A stretch of 64,000 nt of DNA from Proteiniphilum propionicum (GCF_022267555.1 NZ_CP073586.1:2161501-2225500), one strand, 5' to 3'; counted from the first letter of the stretch, positions 26,424-36,046 are shown. The notes: generated from the sequence alone by a model not told the origin. Program-made: numbers and translations.

Positions 26424-27362
26424 ATGAGCTCAAAATTAGAAGTTCAGAAAAAATGTGAATGGTGCAATAAAATATTTATAGCAAAAACCATGACTACTCG
26501 TTATTGCTCTCATAGATGTAATTCTCAGTCTTATAAACACTCTAAAAGAGAAGAACGGAAGAGGAAATTTAAAGTTTCAGCAATAGATTATAAGACCATG
26601 CAGGAAATCGAACAAAAAGCTGAAAAATATGAAGAAATTAAGAATAAGGACTATCTTACGGTTTCTGAAACTGCTGTTCTTTTAAGTGTTGGGCGAACTA
26701 CTATTTATCGTTATTTACATAAAGGTCTGTTGCTGGCATTTCAAACTAAAGGTAAAACTTTTATTCGTCGTAAGGATATAGATGCATTATTTGAAAACCC
26801 AGAACCATATAAAGCTCGTCCTTTAAATAATAGTAAACCTATATCAGATTTATATACGGTTTCAGAAATAAAAGGCAAGTTTAACGTTACGGATTCTTGG
26901 ATATTTAAAATTGCAAAAGAGAATAACATCCCTAAAACATTGATAAGAGGAAAATCTCATTTTAGTAAAAAGCATATAGAACGTTATTTTGAAAGTAAGG
27001 TTGATAAACTAGTACATGAAATCGATAGCTGGTATAGTGTAAAAGATATTCAGGAAAAGTATAATCTTACAAAAGCTGCAATTTATTCTTTTGTTTCTGA
27101 AAACAATATTCCTCGTAAAAAAATTGGACGTAATGTGTTTTACTCGAAAAATCATTTTGATACAGCAAAAGGATACGAAACATCTGAGTTTTATAGTGTT
27201 AAAGAAGCAATGCAAAAATATAATCTAACTCGTGATGCGCTTTATCATTACATTAAATATCACAAAGTAACAAAAATAAAGGAGGGAAGATATATAAAGA
27301 TTTCAAAACCCGAATTAGATAAATTATTTGAAAAATCAATTGATTATGGCACGAATTCCTAA
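26424..27362 (+). CDS. Zinc-finger protein with four excisionase-type HTH domains
   Basis: A 312-residue DNA-binding protein next to the integrase. The N-terminus has a Cys cluster (CEWCNKIF, then TRYCSHRCN) that looks like a small zinc finger. Four excisionase/MerR-type winged-helix units follow: about residues 75-130 (YLTVSETAVLLSVGRTTIYR), 140-190 (YTVSEIKGKFNVTDSWIF), 205-250 (YSVKDIQEKYNLTKAAIY) and 258-305 (YSVKEAMQKYNLTRDALY). Proteins of this sort upstream of Bacteroidota integrases probably act as recombination directionality factors or regulators. Its last 17 bp overlap the integrase start. Strong A/T bias in codon use contrasts with the chromosome. Confidence 0.75.
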   Translation: MSSKLEVQKKCEWCNKIFIAKTMTTRYCSHRCNSQSYKHSKREERKRKFKVSAIDYKTMQEIEQKAEKYEEIKNKDYLTVSETAVLLSVGRTTIYRYLHKGLLLAFQTKGKTFIRRKDIDALFENPEPYKARPLNNSKPISDLYTVSEIKGKFNVTDSWIFKIAKENNIPKTLIRGKSHFSKKHIERYFESKVDKLVHEIDSWYSVKDIQEKYNLTKAAIYSFVSENNIPRKKIGRNVFYSKNHFDTAKGYETSEFYSVKEAMQKYNLTRDALYHYIKYHKVTKIKEGRYIKISKPELDKLFEKSIDYGTNS

Positions 27363-28449
27363 AGTTACATTGAGAAAACGAGCAGTGGCAAATGGTAAAG
27401 AGAGTCTCTATTTGGACTTTTATCCACCCATTCGAGACCCTTTTTCTATGCGAATGACTCGTAGAGAATCCTTGGGTATCTATATTTATGTGAAACCAAA
27501 AAATGAAACGGAACGCGAATTCAATCAAGATATGTGGATGAAAGCAGAAGTTATTCGTGGGTTAAGGGCGCAATCGATTATAAATGAGGAGTATGATTTT
27601 CTAGATAAAAGTAAGAAACAAGCCGATTTTCTGGCTTATTTTAAAGAAGTTGCTCAAAAGAAAGACCAAAAGTGGATGAAAGTCTATCTTCATTTCAGTA
27701 ATTTTGTCAAAGGGAAATGCACTTTTGGTGAGGTAAATGTGGATTTGTGTAATAAATTCCGGAACTATTTATTGGATGGAAAACAACTGAAACGCCCTAA
27801 AATGAAGATTTCCCAAAATTCTGCAGCAGGCTACTTTTCTACTTTTAGAGCATTGCTGAAAATTGCATATAAGGATAAAATGTTTCGTGAAAACTTAAAT
27901 GATTATTTAGAAAGCATTGAACTTACGGATGTGAAAAAGGAATACCTCACACTGGATGAATTAAAAAAACTGGCAAATACGCCTTGCGATATTCCGGTTC
28001 TCAAATCGGCATCCTTATTTTCCTGCCTTACCGGATTACGGATTAGCGATATTCTTAACTTACATTGGCGGGATATTCTTCCGGCTTCCGAGGGCGGTTA
28101 TTGTATGCGGATACGTACTGAAAAGACCGAAACCGAAACTACTTTACCGATTAGCGACGAAGCTTTGGAGCTTTGTGGCGAGCGACAGGATGGAAAAGTT
28201 TTTGAGGGATTGCGTAGGTCAATGATTTATGAACCGCTGAGAAAGTGGGTGGCAAGCGCAGGAATTACTAAGCATATTACCTATCATTGCTTCCGGCACA
28301 CTTTCGCAACCTTACAAATAGCACTGGGTACGGATATTTACACCGTAAGTAAAATGCTGACCCATAAAAACGTCTCAACCACACAGATTTACGCTGATTT
28401 GGTGAATGAAAAAAAACGGGCGTCTGCAAATAAAATCAGTTTAAAATAA
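27346..28449 (+). CDS. Tyrosine recombinase (integrase) of element 1
   Basis: A site-specific recombinase of 367 residues from the ATG at 27346; a TTG at 27328 is a less likely start. The N-terminal arm-binding part (ARIPKVTLRKRAVANGKESLYLDFYPP) and a SAM-like core-binding domain precede the catalytic domain. All catalytic residues are visible: Arg in LTGLRISDILNLHW (about 229), Lys in TEKTETETTLPI, His-x-x-Arg in YHCFRHTFATL (about 313-316), His in LTHKNVSTTQ, and the Tyr nucleophile in TQIYADL (about 347). It presumably integrates the element at the mnmE 3' end. It starts inside the HTH gene and is followed after 5 bp by a membrane protein gene. Confidence 0.9.
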   Translation: MARIPKVTLRKRAVANGKESLYLDFYPPIRDPFSMRMTRRESLGIYIYVKPKNETEREFNQDMWMKAEVIRGLRAQSIINEEYDFLDKSKKQADFLAYFKEVAQKKDQKWMKVYLHFSNFVKGKCTFGEVNVDLCNKFRNYLLDGKQLKRPKMKISQNSAAGYFSTFRALLKIAYKDKMFRENLNDYLESIELTDVKKEYLTLDELKKLANTPCDIPVLKSASLFSCLTGLRISDILNLHWRDILPASEGGYCMRIRTEKTETETTLPISDEALELCGERQDGKVFEGLRRSMIYEPLRKWVASAGITKHITYHCFRHTFATLQIALGTDIYTVSKMLTHKNVSTTQIYADLVNEKKRASANKISLK

Positions 28450-28454
28450 ACCCT

Positions 28455-29126
28455 ATGAAATCGAATTATTTTGAACATGTCGTAGTTTACCTGTCTGTTT
28501 TGGTAGTTTGCGTGCTTATCGGAGCGGGAGTGAGATTGGTTGTCATTGGCGCAGGTGTGGATGAATTTACGGCGAACACCGTATTTTGGGTAGTTACGGC
28601 GTTTGGCGTGATTGTATATGCCATACTTACGATATTTATTGATGGACTTTTCACGGCTACGCTCAGGAAGTTTTTCCCTAAAATGGCTCAAACTAAAACA
28701 TCTGAAACGCCACCTCTTATTGTGGAAAGTTTAGAAGAAATCCGTGCCGAACAAAAACGACAAATGGAGAATAAAAAGCGAGTAAAGCTTAATTATGTTG
28801 TTCAATATACTCGAAAGGAATTTGCACCCTATGTTTCGGATGCGGATATGGAACTGCTTTGTCGGTACGTGGAGCTGTATGCCGACCAAGTTCCGCTGAC
28901 TGACATTCGGCCCATCAAAGTAAAAGACTTATCCGCTTTGGACTTGTACCACTTCGGCTGGAATATCTGGAAATACCTGAACGTGAGTAAACAGGACGAT
29001 ATTGCTCTGTTTCTTAAAAAAGTTTTTGCTTACAACCTAAACGATATTGAAGTTGATAGCATCAAAAGTCATTTAAAAGATGACCCGAAGAAGGGGAAGA
29101 TTTTGGTGTGGGAGCGATTGTGTTAG
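28455..29126 (+). CDS. Two-helix membrane protein of unknown function, integrase-linked
   Basis: A 223-residue protein not recognised as a known family. Two hydrophobic helices lie at about residues 8-31 (VVVYLSVLVVCVLIGAGVRLVV) and 40-62 (NTVFWVVTAFGVIVYAILTIFI). The remaining 160 residues are a charged cytoplasmic domain with many Lys/Glu and conserved-looking LSALDLYHFGWNIWKYL. It begins 5 bp after the integrase stop, so it is almost certainly in the same transcript. It may help integration, entry control or maintenance of the element, but nothing in the sequence proves a role. Confidence 0.6.
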   Translation: MKSNYFEHVVVYLSVLVVCVLIGAGVRLVVIGAGVDEFTANTVFWVVTAFGVIVYAILTIFIDGLFTATLRKFFPKMAQTKTSETPPLIVESLEEIRAEQKRQMENKKRVKLNYVVQYTRKEFAPYVSDADMELLCRYVELYADQVPLTDIRPIKVKDLSALDLYHFGWNIWKYLNVSKQDDIALFLKKVFAYNLNDIEVDSIKSHLKDDPKKGKILVWERLC

Positions 29127-29235
29127 AATTGGTAGCAGCATCAATTTACATGTAACGGACATAATAGGTTAAGGCACGTAAATACTAAGTCAGATTAAAT
29201 CAGAACTAATTCACCTTAATGTTTCGGCATTAATT

Positions 29236-30750
29236 TTACGCTTTGTTGAGTTTTTTATTTAGCTCATTCTCTAATTCTTTTAGTTCATTTAATTCGCTTA
29301 AATCTACAGTAAATTCTCGATATACATTTTTTTTAATCTGCTCTTTTAATTCTACAAAGTATTTTTCAGGGTTTAAACTTTTACCAAAAACTGCTAAGTA
29401 TAAATATGTTAATCCAATTATTAGTGCTGAAACTATCCAAGTTATTTTCTCCATCACGTCCCATGGAAAAATGAGAACACAGATAAAAAGAACGAGTGAC
29501 ATTATCACAGGAAATGTCCATATATAAAATTTTTTCTTTTTATAAACTTCTTCTAATCTTTCTTCTGCATTTCTTTTTAATGTTGTGATACGTTTAATTT
29601 CTCGAATTACGTCACCGTATTTATCTTGAAGTCCACTTTTTGCCTTCTCTGCCAAAACTTCATCAATGTATTTTTTATTTCTTTCTAGTAATTTTTCTTT
29701 TTCTTGTTCGTTCAGTTTTTTAACACTTTCCAATTGTTGCTTATACGAAATATGAGTTTCTTCAAGTTCCTTTTCTAATAAATCTTTTGTGAAAGATTTG
29801 GCATTTTCTTTTATGATAGATGGATTTTTTGAATCAATAACTCCTGTAAATTTTCGCTCTACTAAAACTTCCATTGCTTTATTTTGACGTGAAAAGTCTT
29901 CTGTAATCTCACTTATCCCTGATAATACTGCTTGTAACTCGTGTTCATTAATTGAATTATCATGTTGTTTCAATTTCAAAAAGCTGACAAAACTTTTATA
30001 ATCATCATCAGTTCGAGAGTAATACTTTAACAAAAGTCCCATCCAATGACTTGGTAGTAGTGTTATAGGTTGGTTTGCAGAGTGTTCATTATCCCATTTT
30101 TTTAACTTTTGGTCAGTCGTAATTAAGTAGTACTTTGTGTCTTGAATATTCTTATTGTTTTTGGCACGTTTTTTTTCAATAAAAAAATAATTTTGTGCGT
30201 CAAATCTATGCGACTGTTCAAATCCATATATCTTAGTGGTTTCTATTTCATCTTTATATTTTTCAATGATATTGAAAATTTCATTATCCGATTCATCGTA
30301 GGGGATTTTGTAATCTTCCAGTATGTTAAATCTTTTACATAGAGATTCGTACTCTCCGATTATATAAGCATAAAAAGAATCAAAACCATATGTAATTCTG
30401 CCATTTCTCCAAAAATGGTAGTACTCATATAGACTTGGGTTAGAGCAGTATTTGCTGAATATTTTAGGATCTATTCTCCCAAATGGAAGTTTTTTAAGAT
30501 TATTAATATGATACTCAATAGTATCTATAAACTCTTTTTTTGAAAACTTAGAGATAAGTAATTCTTGTCCACTGTCGATGCATTTTTTGAAAAAAACCAA
30601 AGTTCGTTCTTTACGAGTATTCCCATTAATCCCTAGAGCTCTATACAATAAGTTGTTGTCTAGATAGAATTGTTTGTTTCTAAGCGAAGCCAGATATGTA
30701 TTGTCCCCATTGGAATTATTAACGACAAGAGCATACTCAATGCAATAACT
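29236..30750 (-). pseudogene. PIN-domain/coiled-coil/membrane protein, C-terminal part cut off by IS
   Basis: The frame is open from the IS target duplication (30751-30755) to 29236 but has no proper start. It encodes SYCIEYALVVNNS followed by a PIN-like nuclease pattern: FYLDNNLLYRALG (first Asp), SKKEFIDTIEYH, and YYLITTDQKLKKWDN (last Asp). Then come a long coiled coil (about 130 residues) and two membrane helices (FYIWTFPVIMSLVLFICVLIF and IVSALIIGLTYLYLAVFGKSL). Joined to the piece at 32424-33011 across one copy of TATTA, the frame is continuous and gives a 700-residue protein. The intact protein would be a membrane-tethered nuclease-like effector; its role, possibly defensive, is inference. 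Confidence 0.75.
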
Positions 30751-30755
30751 TATTA
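30751..30755 (+). repeat. Target site duplication TATTA, left copy
   Basis: TATTA flanks the IS at 30751-30755 and again at 32424-32428. Removing the IS and one copy restores one open frame. Confidence 0.8.
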
Positions 30756-32423
30756 CTTAAAAATCTCATTTAAAATTCCCAACTCAAATTAATAGTTTTC
30801 AAAGCGGAATTTCTCTTTTTTTCGAGAGATACCGTTTTATTTTCTTTTCATCTTCACTGTTTCTTGCACGTTTAACGTGTTGATTTACTTTTTATGGTGG
30901 CATTTTTATATATATTAACATTATCACTCTTCCAAGGCATGGCAATTCCTTGTCATAAACCCTTTTACGACACGAAAGATGGCGATGGACGATTAAGTGA
31001 AAATCCGTCATCCGGTCATCGTTGTCGTTATTCGCTGCTCAAAATCACGCCACCCCGCTTTTCGGTAATACTCCTTAGGCATTTTTACCGTGACCTGCCT
31101 GCCGGATTTCACCACTTTACCCGGCACTCGGATAAACCATTCTCGGAAGGTAGAGTGCTCTTGGCGCCAAACCCAAAAGTCGCCCCGGTATCGCATGAGC
31201 ACCGATAAACTGTAGGCAAATGACGAAAGTTGCCAAAGAATATCGTTTACCCAAAAAATCATGCGTGATGGTTTTTCCCGCACAAAGCGAGTTTTTGGTT
31301 TGCTCGATCCAATTCTCACTCTCTGATCGGGATCCATAAAGGGTATGGAGCTGCAAGGCATCCAATCCTTTCAGGTTCGAGCAATAGCAAAAGTACTCAT
31401 ACTCGGGTACAAATTGTTTTTCGCCAAAATAATCGACTTCAACCATTTGCTTTATGATGCGCACGGCATAAAACATGCGGGGATTCCTCCAACCGCTACA
31501 TTGATGTATAAACCGGCAGGTCGCCGTCCGTGGGTCAACCGGTTGCCATGTCTGCCCGGCAAGCAAATCTTTCAGGTTTTTCAGCTTTACTTTCACCAAA
31601 TATTCATGTTTGCCCTCTTCCAGCAAATCAAACAATCCACCATTGAAAAAGCCGCTGTCTGCCCTGAAAAAAACCTTCTCCACCTTTTGGGGAAGAGCGG
31701 CCAAGGTTTCTTTGACAAATTCACAAACGCCGTTTGAGGTGTAGCTTGAACCCGGGCGGAGCCACGAATTGACAAGCAGTTTCATCTCCGTGACGAAACA
31801 TAAGATGGGGTGATAGCTTTTCGCGCCCTTTTTATGCGAGTTGTAACCCACTTCAGCTCCTTGTTGGTTGCCGTAAACGGTAAATGTGCTTGAGTCGCAA
31901 TCAAGCGTCACGCGTTTTAACCCGCAACGGGAAACTTGCAAGCCGGTAAAATCCAATAACAACTCGTGAAGCGAACGGGCGCCCCTTTCACCCAAACCTG
32001 TCAAATGGCGGCGTATGGTGTCCTCGTCAATGTTCTTGGGTAACTTCAACAAGCGGGAAACCAAGGCGTCAAAGGTGAAATTTTCAATCCGCTTCAAACG
32101 GTGAACACCGCACAACGAAGCCAACAGGACACTTGAGAGTATTTGGGCTGTACTGAAACGGCTTGCATTGTGCCGGGTGGTTGGGAAAAGATGTTCCAAC
32201 CGACGATAAATGCCGCAATGGTTGATAAAATCAGAGGTTACGCTTAACCCTGAATATGACGTTAATTGTTCTGAACTGAACTCTTTCTTTACTGAACTGG
32301 CAGTAAATGAGATTTTTTTACTATTTTTGTATTGCATGTGTCGGGTGAGTGTTATTTTTTATTTAACACCTTAAAGATAAATACTTTATCTGACACATGC
32401 AACTTTTATTTGAGACTTTTAGG
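30756..32423 (-). mobile_element. IS1380-family insertion sequence (1668 bp)
   Basis: Bounded by imperfect terminal inverted repeats: CTTAAAAATCTCATTTAAAA at the low end and, read on the minus strand, CCTAAAAGTCTCAAATAAAA at the high end (16 of 20 identical), with a 5-bp TATTA duplication outside. Size and single transposase gene fit IS1380-type elements of Bacteroides such as IS612-IS614. It interrupts the PIN-domain gene. The 250 bp at its low end (30756-31007) are non-coding. Confidence 0.85.
31008..32337 (-). pseudogene. IS1380-family transposase, frameshifted
   Basis: The first 362 codons are a DDE transposase: LDCDSSTFTVYGNQQGAEVGY (first Asp), VFFRADSGFFNGGLF (second Asp) and SRSESENWIEQTK (Glu). 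The expected C-terminus (FWVNDILWQLSSFAYSLSVLMR and on to about residue 443) is in the +1 frame. The switch falls in a run of six A on the plus strand (31253-31258): five would give HDFWVND, six give HDFLGKR, and the frame then ends early at 31117. This is most simply a one-base insertion that disables the transposase, though a sequencing error in the homopolymer cannot be excluded. Confidence 0.75.
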
Positions 32424-33011
32424 TATTATTTTAAAAAGAGCTTTGTTTTTTTCTGTATCTTCCCATGTCAAGAAATCATTTATTATTTGAATCTCGTCTC
32501 GATCAAAAATAGTTGAATCGATAGTAATCTCATTTTTTTCAGGTGTCGGTTTAATAATCTTTGAATATAACTTTATGTTAGTGTTTAATAATTCATATAA
32601 ATACTTTTGGATTATATTTTCAACATTCTTTTTTGTTGTTGTGTAATTAAACCTTTCAATGAAAATTTGAATAAAATTGTCAAAATTATTTTCAACCTTT
32701 TTGTTTTTTAGGAATTGAAATCTTTCGTTAGACAACGAAATTAATGCTTGTTCAGCATTATTTCCAGTCATTTGTACATGAAAGGATTTTGTTTTTTGAT
32801 TGTTAATTAAACTATGTATTTCTTCGTAAGAAAATGATAAACTAAATATTCGTTCTGTCTCAGAAATAATTTCATACACAGTCAATTGTTTATTTTCATT
32901 TTCAACAAAAACAGATTCAATTATTTTTCTTTGAATGGTTTTACTTGAAATTGATTTTGCTTCTTCTGCATAAATTATAGCTGAAGTTCTAATTATCGTT
33001 TTTACATCCAT
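32424..33011 (-). pseudogene. N-terminal part of the IS-interrupted PIN-domain gene
   Basis: From the ATG at 33011 the frame runs 196 codons to the IS junction (…KNKALFKII) and then 5 codons into the IS (PKSLK-stop). The fragment is helical with no recognised domain: MDVKTIIRTSAIIYAEEAKS at the start and TIFDRDEIQIINDFLTWEDTEK near the break. Read on into 30750 after removal of the IS, it continues as FKIISYCIEYAL in frame. It is the amino-terminal partner domain of the membrane PIN protein. Whether this 201-residue fragment is still made is unknown. Confidence 0.7.
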
Positions 33012-33281
33012 AACCCATAAAGGTAAAATTTATGATTTCACAATAGTTTGACGGCTAACTGTTCCCCAAAAAATCGCATAAGCTCATCTAATTTTTGCAA
33101 ATTCAAAGATACAACATCCCCCCAACTCAGTCAATACTTATAGGCAAATTTTATCAACACAAATCACAAACAATCAGAATTTTCACTACTTCCGGTGTTT
33201 TTCTTTGTGTTTTTGTAAGTGTTGCTAATCACAGGCCAATCACTCATTTCATTTGCACCGTAATCATCAAAATCAATTATT

Positions 33282-33638
33282 ATGGATACAAATGAAATTT
33301 CCTTTAACAACCTGCCGAACGCCGTGGCACATCTGATTGGCGAAGTGGCAGAAATCAAGCAATTAGTAGAAAAAACGCACTTGCCAACAGTTAGTCCAAA
33401 ACGAGTGCCGATTGGGATTGACGATGCGTGTAAACTGATCGGCAAAGCTAAGTCCACCGTGTACGCACTCGTACGAAAACGGTTAATACCTTGCTATAAG
33501 AATGGCAAGAAGCTGTACTTTTTCGAGGATGAACTCCTCGCATGGATTGAAAACGGACGGAAGAAAACCGTAGAAGAAATAGCCCGTGATGCCACAGACT
33601 TTGTAAATGGTAAACGGCGAGCAAATGCCCGTTATTAA
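33282..33638 (+). CDS. Excisionase-type HTH protein
   Basis: A 118-residue protein with a coiled-coil-like N-terminus (AVAHLIGEVAEIKQLVEKT) and a helix-turn-helix of the excisionase/MerR type at about residues 46-92 (IGIDDACKLIGKAKSTVYALVRKRLIPCYKNGKKLYFFEDELLAW). Genes of this form precede the VapE/primase genes in Bacteroidales mobilizable elements, where they probably regulate excision or replication. It ends 2 bp before the VapE-like gene, so they are translationally linked. The ATG at 33282 is the only good start. Confidence 0.75.
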   Translation: MDTNEISFNNLPNAVAHLIGEVAEIKQLVEKTHLPTVSPKRVPIGIDDACKLIGKAKSTVYALVRKRLIPCYKNGKKLYFFEDELLAWIENGRKKTVEEIARDATDFVNGKRRANARY

Positions 33639-33640
33639 GA

Positions 33641-34864
33641 ATGGTGTCGATGAAAGCAAAAGAAACCGACCGCAATGTGGGCAAGCGCTCCAAAAACGAA
33701 CGCATCGAATCCTTTCTGCGTGAAAAATACCAATTTCGTTTTAATACGGTAAAAAGTCGTACCGAGTTTCGTCCATCGGCAACGGACGAAATGTATTCTC
33801 CACTCACCAAGTTCGACATCAACTCGATGCGCCGTTTGCTGGATGCTTCGCAAGGAATTACTACTTCCGCAGAGAATATCCGAGCCATTTTGGAAAGCGA
33901 TTTTTGCCTCAAAGTAAATCCCGTGCAGGAATATTTTCATTCACTGCTGGAATGGGACGAAAACAAACCTTCGGAAATTGTCCGTTTGGCGGAATGCGTA
34001 ACCGTTCGTAATTCCGAGAAATGGCGACAGTATCTCTTGAAGTGGCTTATAGCAGTTGTGGCAAACGCAATGGATGATTTTCAATGCCGCAATCACACCT
34101 GCTTGGTGCTTACGGGCGAACAAGGCAAATTCAAAACCACTTTTTTGGATTTGCTTTGTCCTTCGAGTTTGAAAAACTATTTGTTTACCGGAAAAATAGA
34201 TCCGCAAAGCAAAGACATCCAAACCCTCATTGCCGAATATCTTTTCATCAACATCGACGACCAGCTGAAAGCATTGAACAAGCGAGACGAAAACGAACTG
34301 AAAAACCTCATTACCACGCCACGTGTCAAGTATCGCCGACCCTATGACGTGTATATTGAAGAATATCCCCATTTGGCAAGTTTTATGGCATCGGTCAACG
34401 GCAACGATTTTCTGACAGATCCGACCGGCAGTCGCCGTTTTCTACCCTTTGAAGTGGAACATATCGACATCGAAACCGCCAAACGGATTGATATGGACAA
34501 CGTTTTTTCCGAAACCGTGTGGTTTTGGAAACAAGGATACCGGTATTGGTTCGATGAAGCAGAAATCGCCGAGCTGCACCGCGAGAGCGAAACTTTTCAC
34601 GTGCAGACAGTGGAATATGAAATGTTGTTGAAAGGGTTCGAGAAACCCGAAGAATCATCGGAGTCGTATATGACCACATCTGAAATCCTCAACTATTTAC
34701 GAGCACACACCACGCTCAACCTTCAAGAAAAGCGAATGGGAGAAGCATTGCGAAAAGCAGGATTTGAACGAAAGTCAAAGCGCATAAACGGAAATCCGAT
34801 GTACGTCTATCATATCCGCAAAATAATGCCCAATCCATTTATTCCTACTTATTACAATGAATGA
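33641..34864 (+). CDS. VapE-like SF3 helicase/ATPase
   Basis: A 407-residue virulence-associated E family protein, a P-loop ATPase related to superfamily 3 replicative helicases. The Walker A motif TGEQGKFKTTF is at about residues 157-167; FINIDDQL is the Walker B segment; FMASVNGNDFLTDPTGSRRFLPFEV holds the arginine-finger and sensor residues typical of the family. Together with the Toprim primase downstream it should provide initiation and unwinding for element replication. The start may be 33641 or 33650; both ATGs are in frame. A TACTAC-rich gap follows. Confidence 0.8.
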   Translation: MVSMKAKETDRNVGKRSKNERIESFLREKYQFRFNTVKSRTEFRPSATDEMYSPLTKFDINSMRRLLDASQGITTSAENIRAILESDFCLKVNPVQEYFHSLLEWDENKPSEIVRLAECVTVRNSEKWRQYLLKWLIAVVANAMDDFQCRNHTCLVLTGEQGKFKTTFLDLLCPSSLKNYLFTGKIDPQSKDIQTLIAEYLFINIDDQLKALNKRDENELKNLITTPRVKYRRPYDVYIEEYPHLASFMASVNGNDFLTDPTGSRRFLPFEVEHIDIETAKRIDMDNVFSETVWFWKQGYRYWFDEAEIAELHRESETFHVQTVEYEMLLKGFEKPEESSESYMTTSEILNYLRAHTTLNLQEKRMGEALRKAGFERKSKRINGNPMYVYHIRKIMPNPFIPTYYNE

Positions 34865-35106
34865 AGATACTACCTTACTACAAAAGGATATAATACAATG
34901 AAAGAAAAAAGATTACACCGTAGTAACTCCAAAAAAATGACGTTACGACCATTTTACTACCTACTACTTTTTAAGAGTGTAGTAGTTACTACCATAAAGG
35001 GTGTTTCTACTCTTTTTTCTTTCACTGTCAACTACTTACAAAACTACAAAGCTGTAGTAAGATAAATCCCGAAAACTTAGAAAAATAAATAAAAACAAAA
35101 AAGATT
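34865..35106. other. TACTAC-rich gap, candidate replication origin
   Basis: No gene. Many copies of TACTAC or its complement GTAGTA fall in 200 bp (for example 34868, 34877, 34919, 34955, 34962, 34979, 34987, 35054). Several are arranged as inverted pairs: CTTACTACA 34874-34882 with TGTAGTAAG 35053-35061; CTACTAC 34961-34967 with GTAGTAG 34979-34985. It lies between a helicase and a primase gene, where iteron-like origins are expected. Confidence 0.4.
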
Positions 35107-36009
35107 ATGGAAGCAAACAACGTAAAAGAGATATCCATCAAAGGCTATTTAGCCGAACAAGGAATTTATCCAATAAAAGAATACCCGGCTTATGGAATGT
35201 ACCTTAGTCCGTATCGTAACGAAGGGCATCCGAGCTTTAAAGTAAACTACCGTAAGAACCTCTGGAGAGACTTCGGAGCCGGAGAAGGAGGAAGCATCAT
35301 TGATTTGGTCATGAAGATGCGAAACTGCTCCGATATAGAGGCTATTAAACTGTTGGAAGAAAAAGCCGACTTGCCTTTAATTGTCAAGACCGCTTTTCCT
35401 TCCGAATCGGAATCGGTCGGACGGATGAAATTGATCCGAGTAGAACAATTTCTTCCGCCCCACCTCGAAAACTACCTGGTACGAGAAAGAGCCATCCCTC
35501 TCGAACAGGCGAAAAGACATCTTTCAACGGTATATTACAGTGTAAAAGAAAGAGTTTACTACGCCATTGGGTTTAAAAACGACAAGGCAGGTTATGAACT
35601 ACGCAACTCTCAGTTCAAAGGCTGCTTTCCTCCTAAAACAATCACTACGATTGACCGTGGTACACCAACGTGTAATCTGTTTGAAGGATTTATGGACTTT
35701 TTGAGTTATCTCACACTCTATCCGATGAAAGAAAAAGATCATCCAACGGAATCTGCGGTGGTACTTAACGGCACCGGAAACCTTGAAAAAGTCATTCCTT
35801 TTTTATCAAAACATACACAAGTCTATGCCTATCTGGATAACGATGAAGCAGGAAAAGAAGCATTGCAAAAACTCATTCAATTAAAACTACCGATAACCGA
35901 CTGCTCAAAAATGTATGTAAACCATAAAGATTTGAACGAATTCTTAAAGCAAATGAAAGGGCAAAAAGTCACTCAAATTATCCCAAAATCCAGACGGATG
36001 AAATTATAA
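35107..36009 (+). CDS. Toprim-domain DNA primase of the element
   Basis: A 300-residue DnaG-like primase. The N-terminal 85 residues resemble the CHC2 zinc-finger domain in form (SPYRNEGHPSFKVNYRKNLWRDFGAGEGGSIIDLV with DIEAIKLL) but lack the full set of Cys ligands. The C-terminal Toprim domain has FEGFMDFLSYL (catalytic Glu), VVLNGTGNLEKVIPFL and VYAYLDNDEAGKEAL (acidic pair, about residues 240-249). It probably makes primers for replication of the excised or transferred element. VapE lies upstream and the mobilization genes downstream. Confidence 0.8.
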   Translation: MEANNVKEISIKGYLAEQGIYPIKEYPAYGMYLSPYRNEGHPSFKVNYRKNLWRDFGAGEGGSIIDLVMKMRNCSDIEAIKLLEEKADLPLIVKTAFPSESESVGRMKLIRVEQFLPPHLENYLVRERAIPLEQAKRHLSTVYYSVKERVYYAIGFKNDKAGYELRNSQFKGCFPPKTITTIDRGTPTCNLFEGFMDFLSYLTLYPMKEKDHPTESAVVLNGTGNLEKVIPFLSKHTQVYAYLDNDEAGKEALQKLIQLKLPITDCSKMYVNHKDLNEFLKQMKGQKVTQIIPKSRRMKL

Positions 36010-36046
36010 AATCAGATACTCTGAGACATAAAAAAAACAACCAACT

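Noticed and set aside
31240-31270. Programmed frameshifting in the transposase
   Set aside because: IS1380-type transposases are normally one frame, and a -1 slip at this run meets a stop at once; the needed +1 change is better explained by an inserted base.
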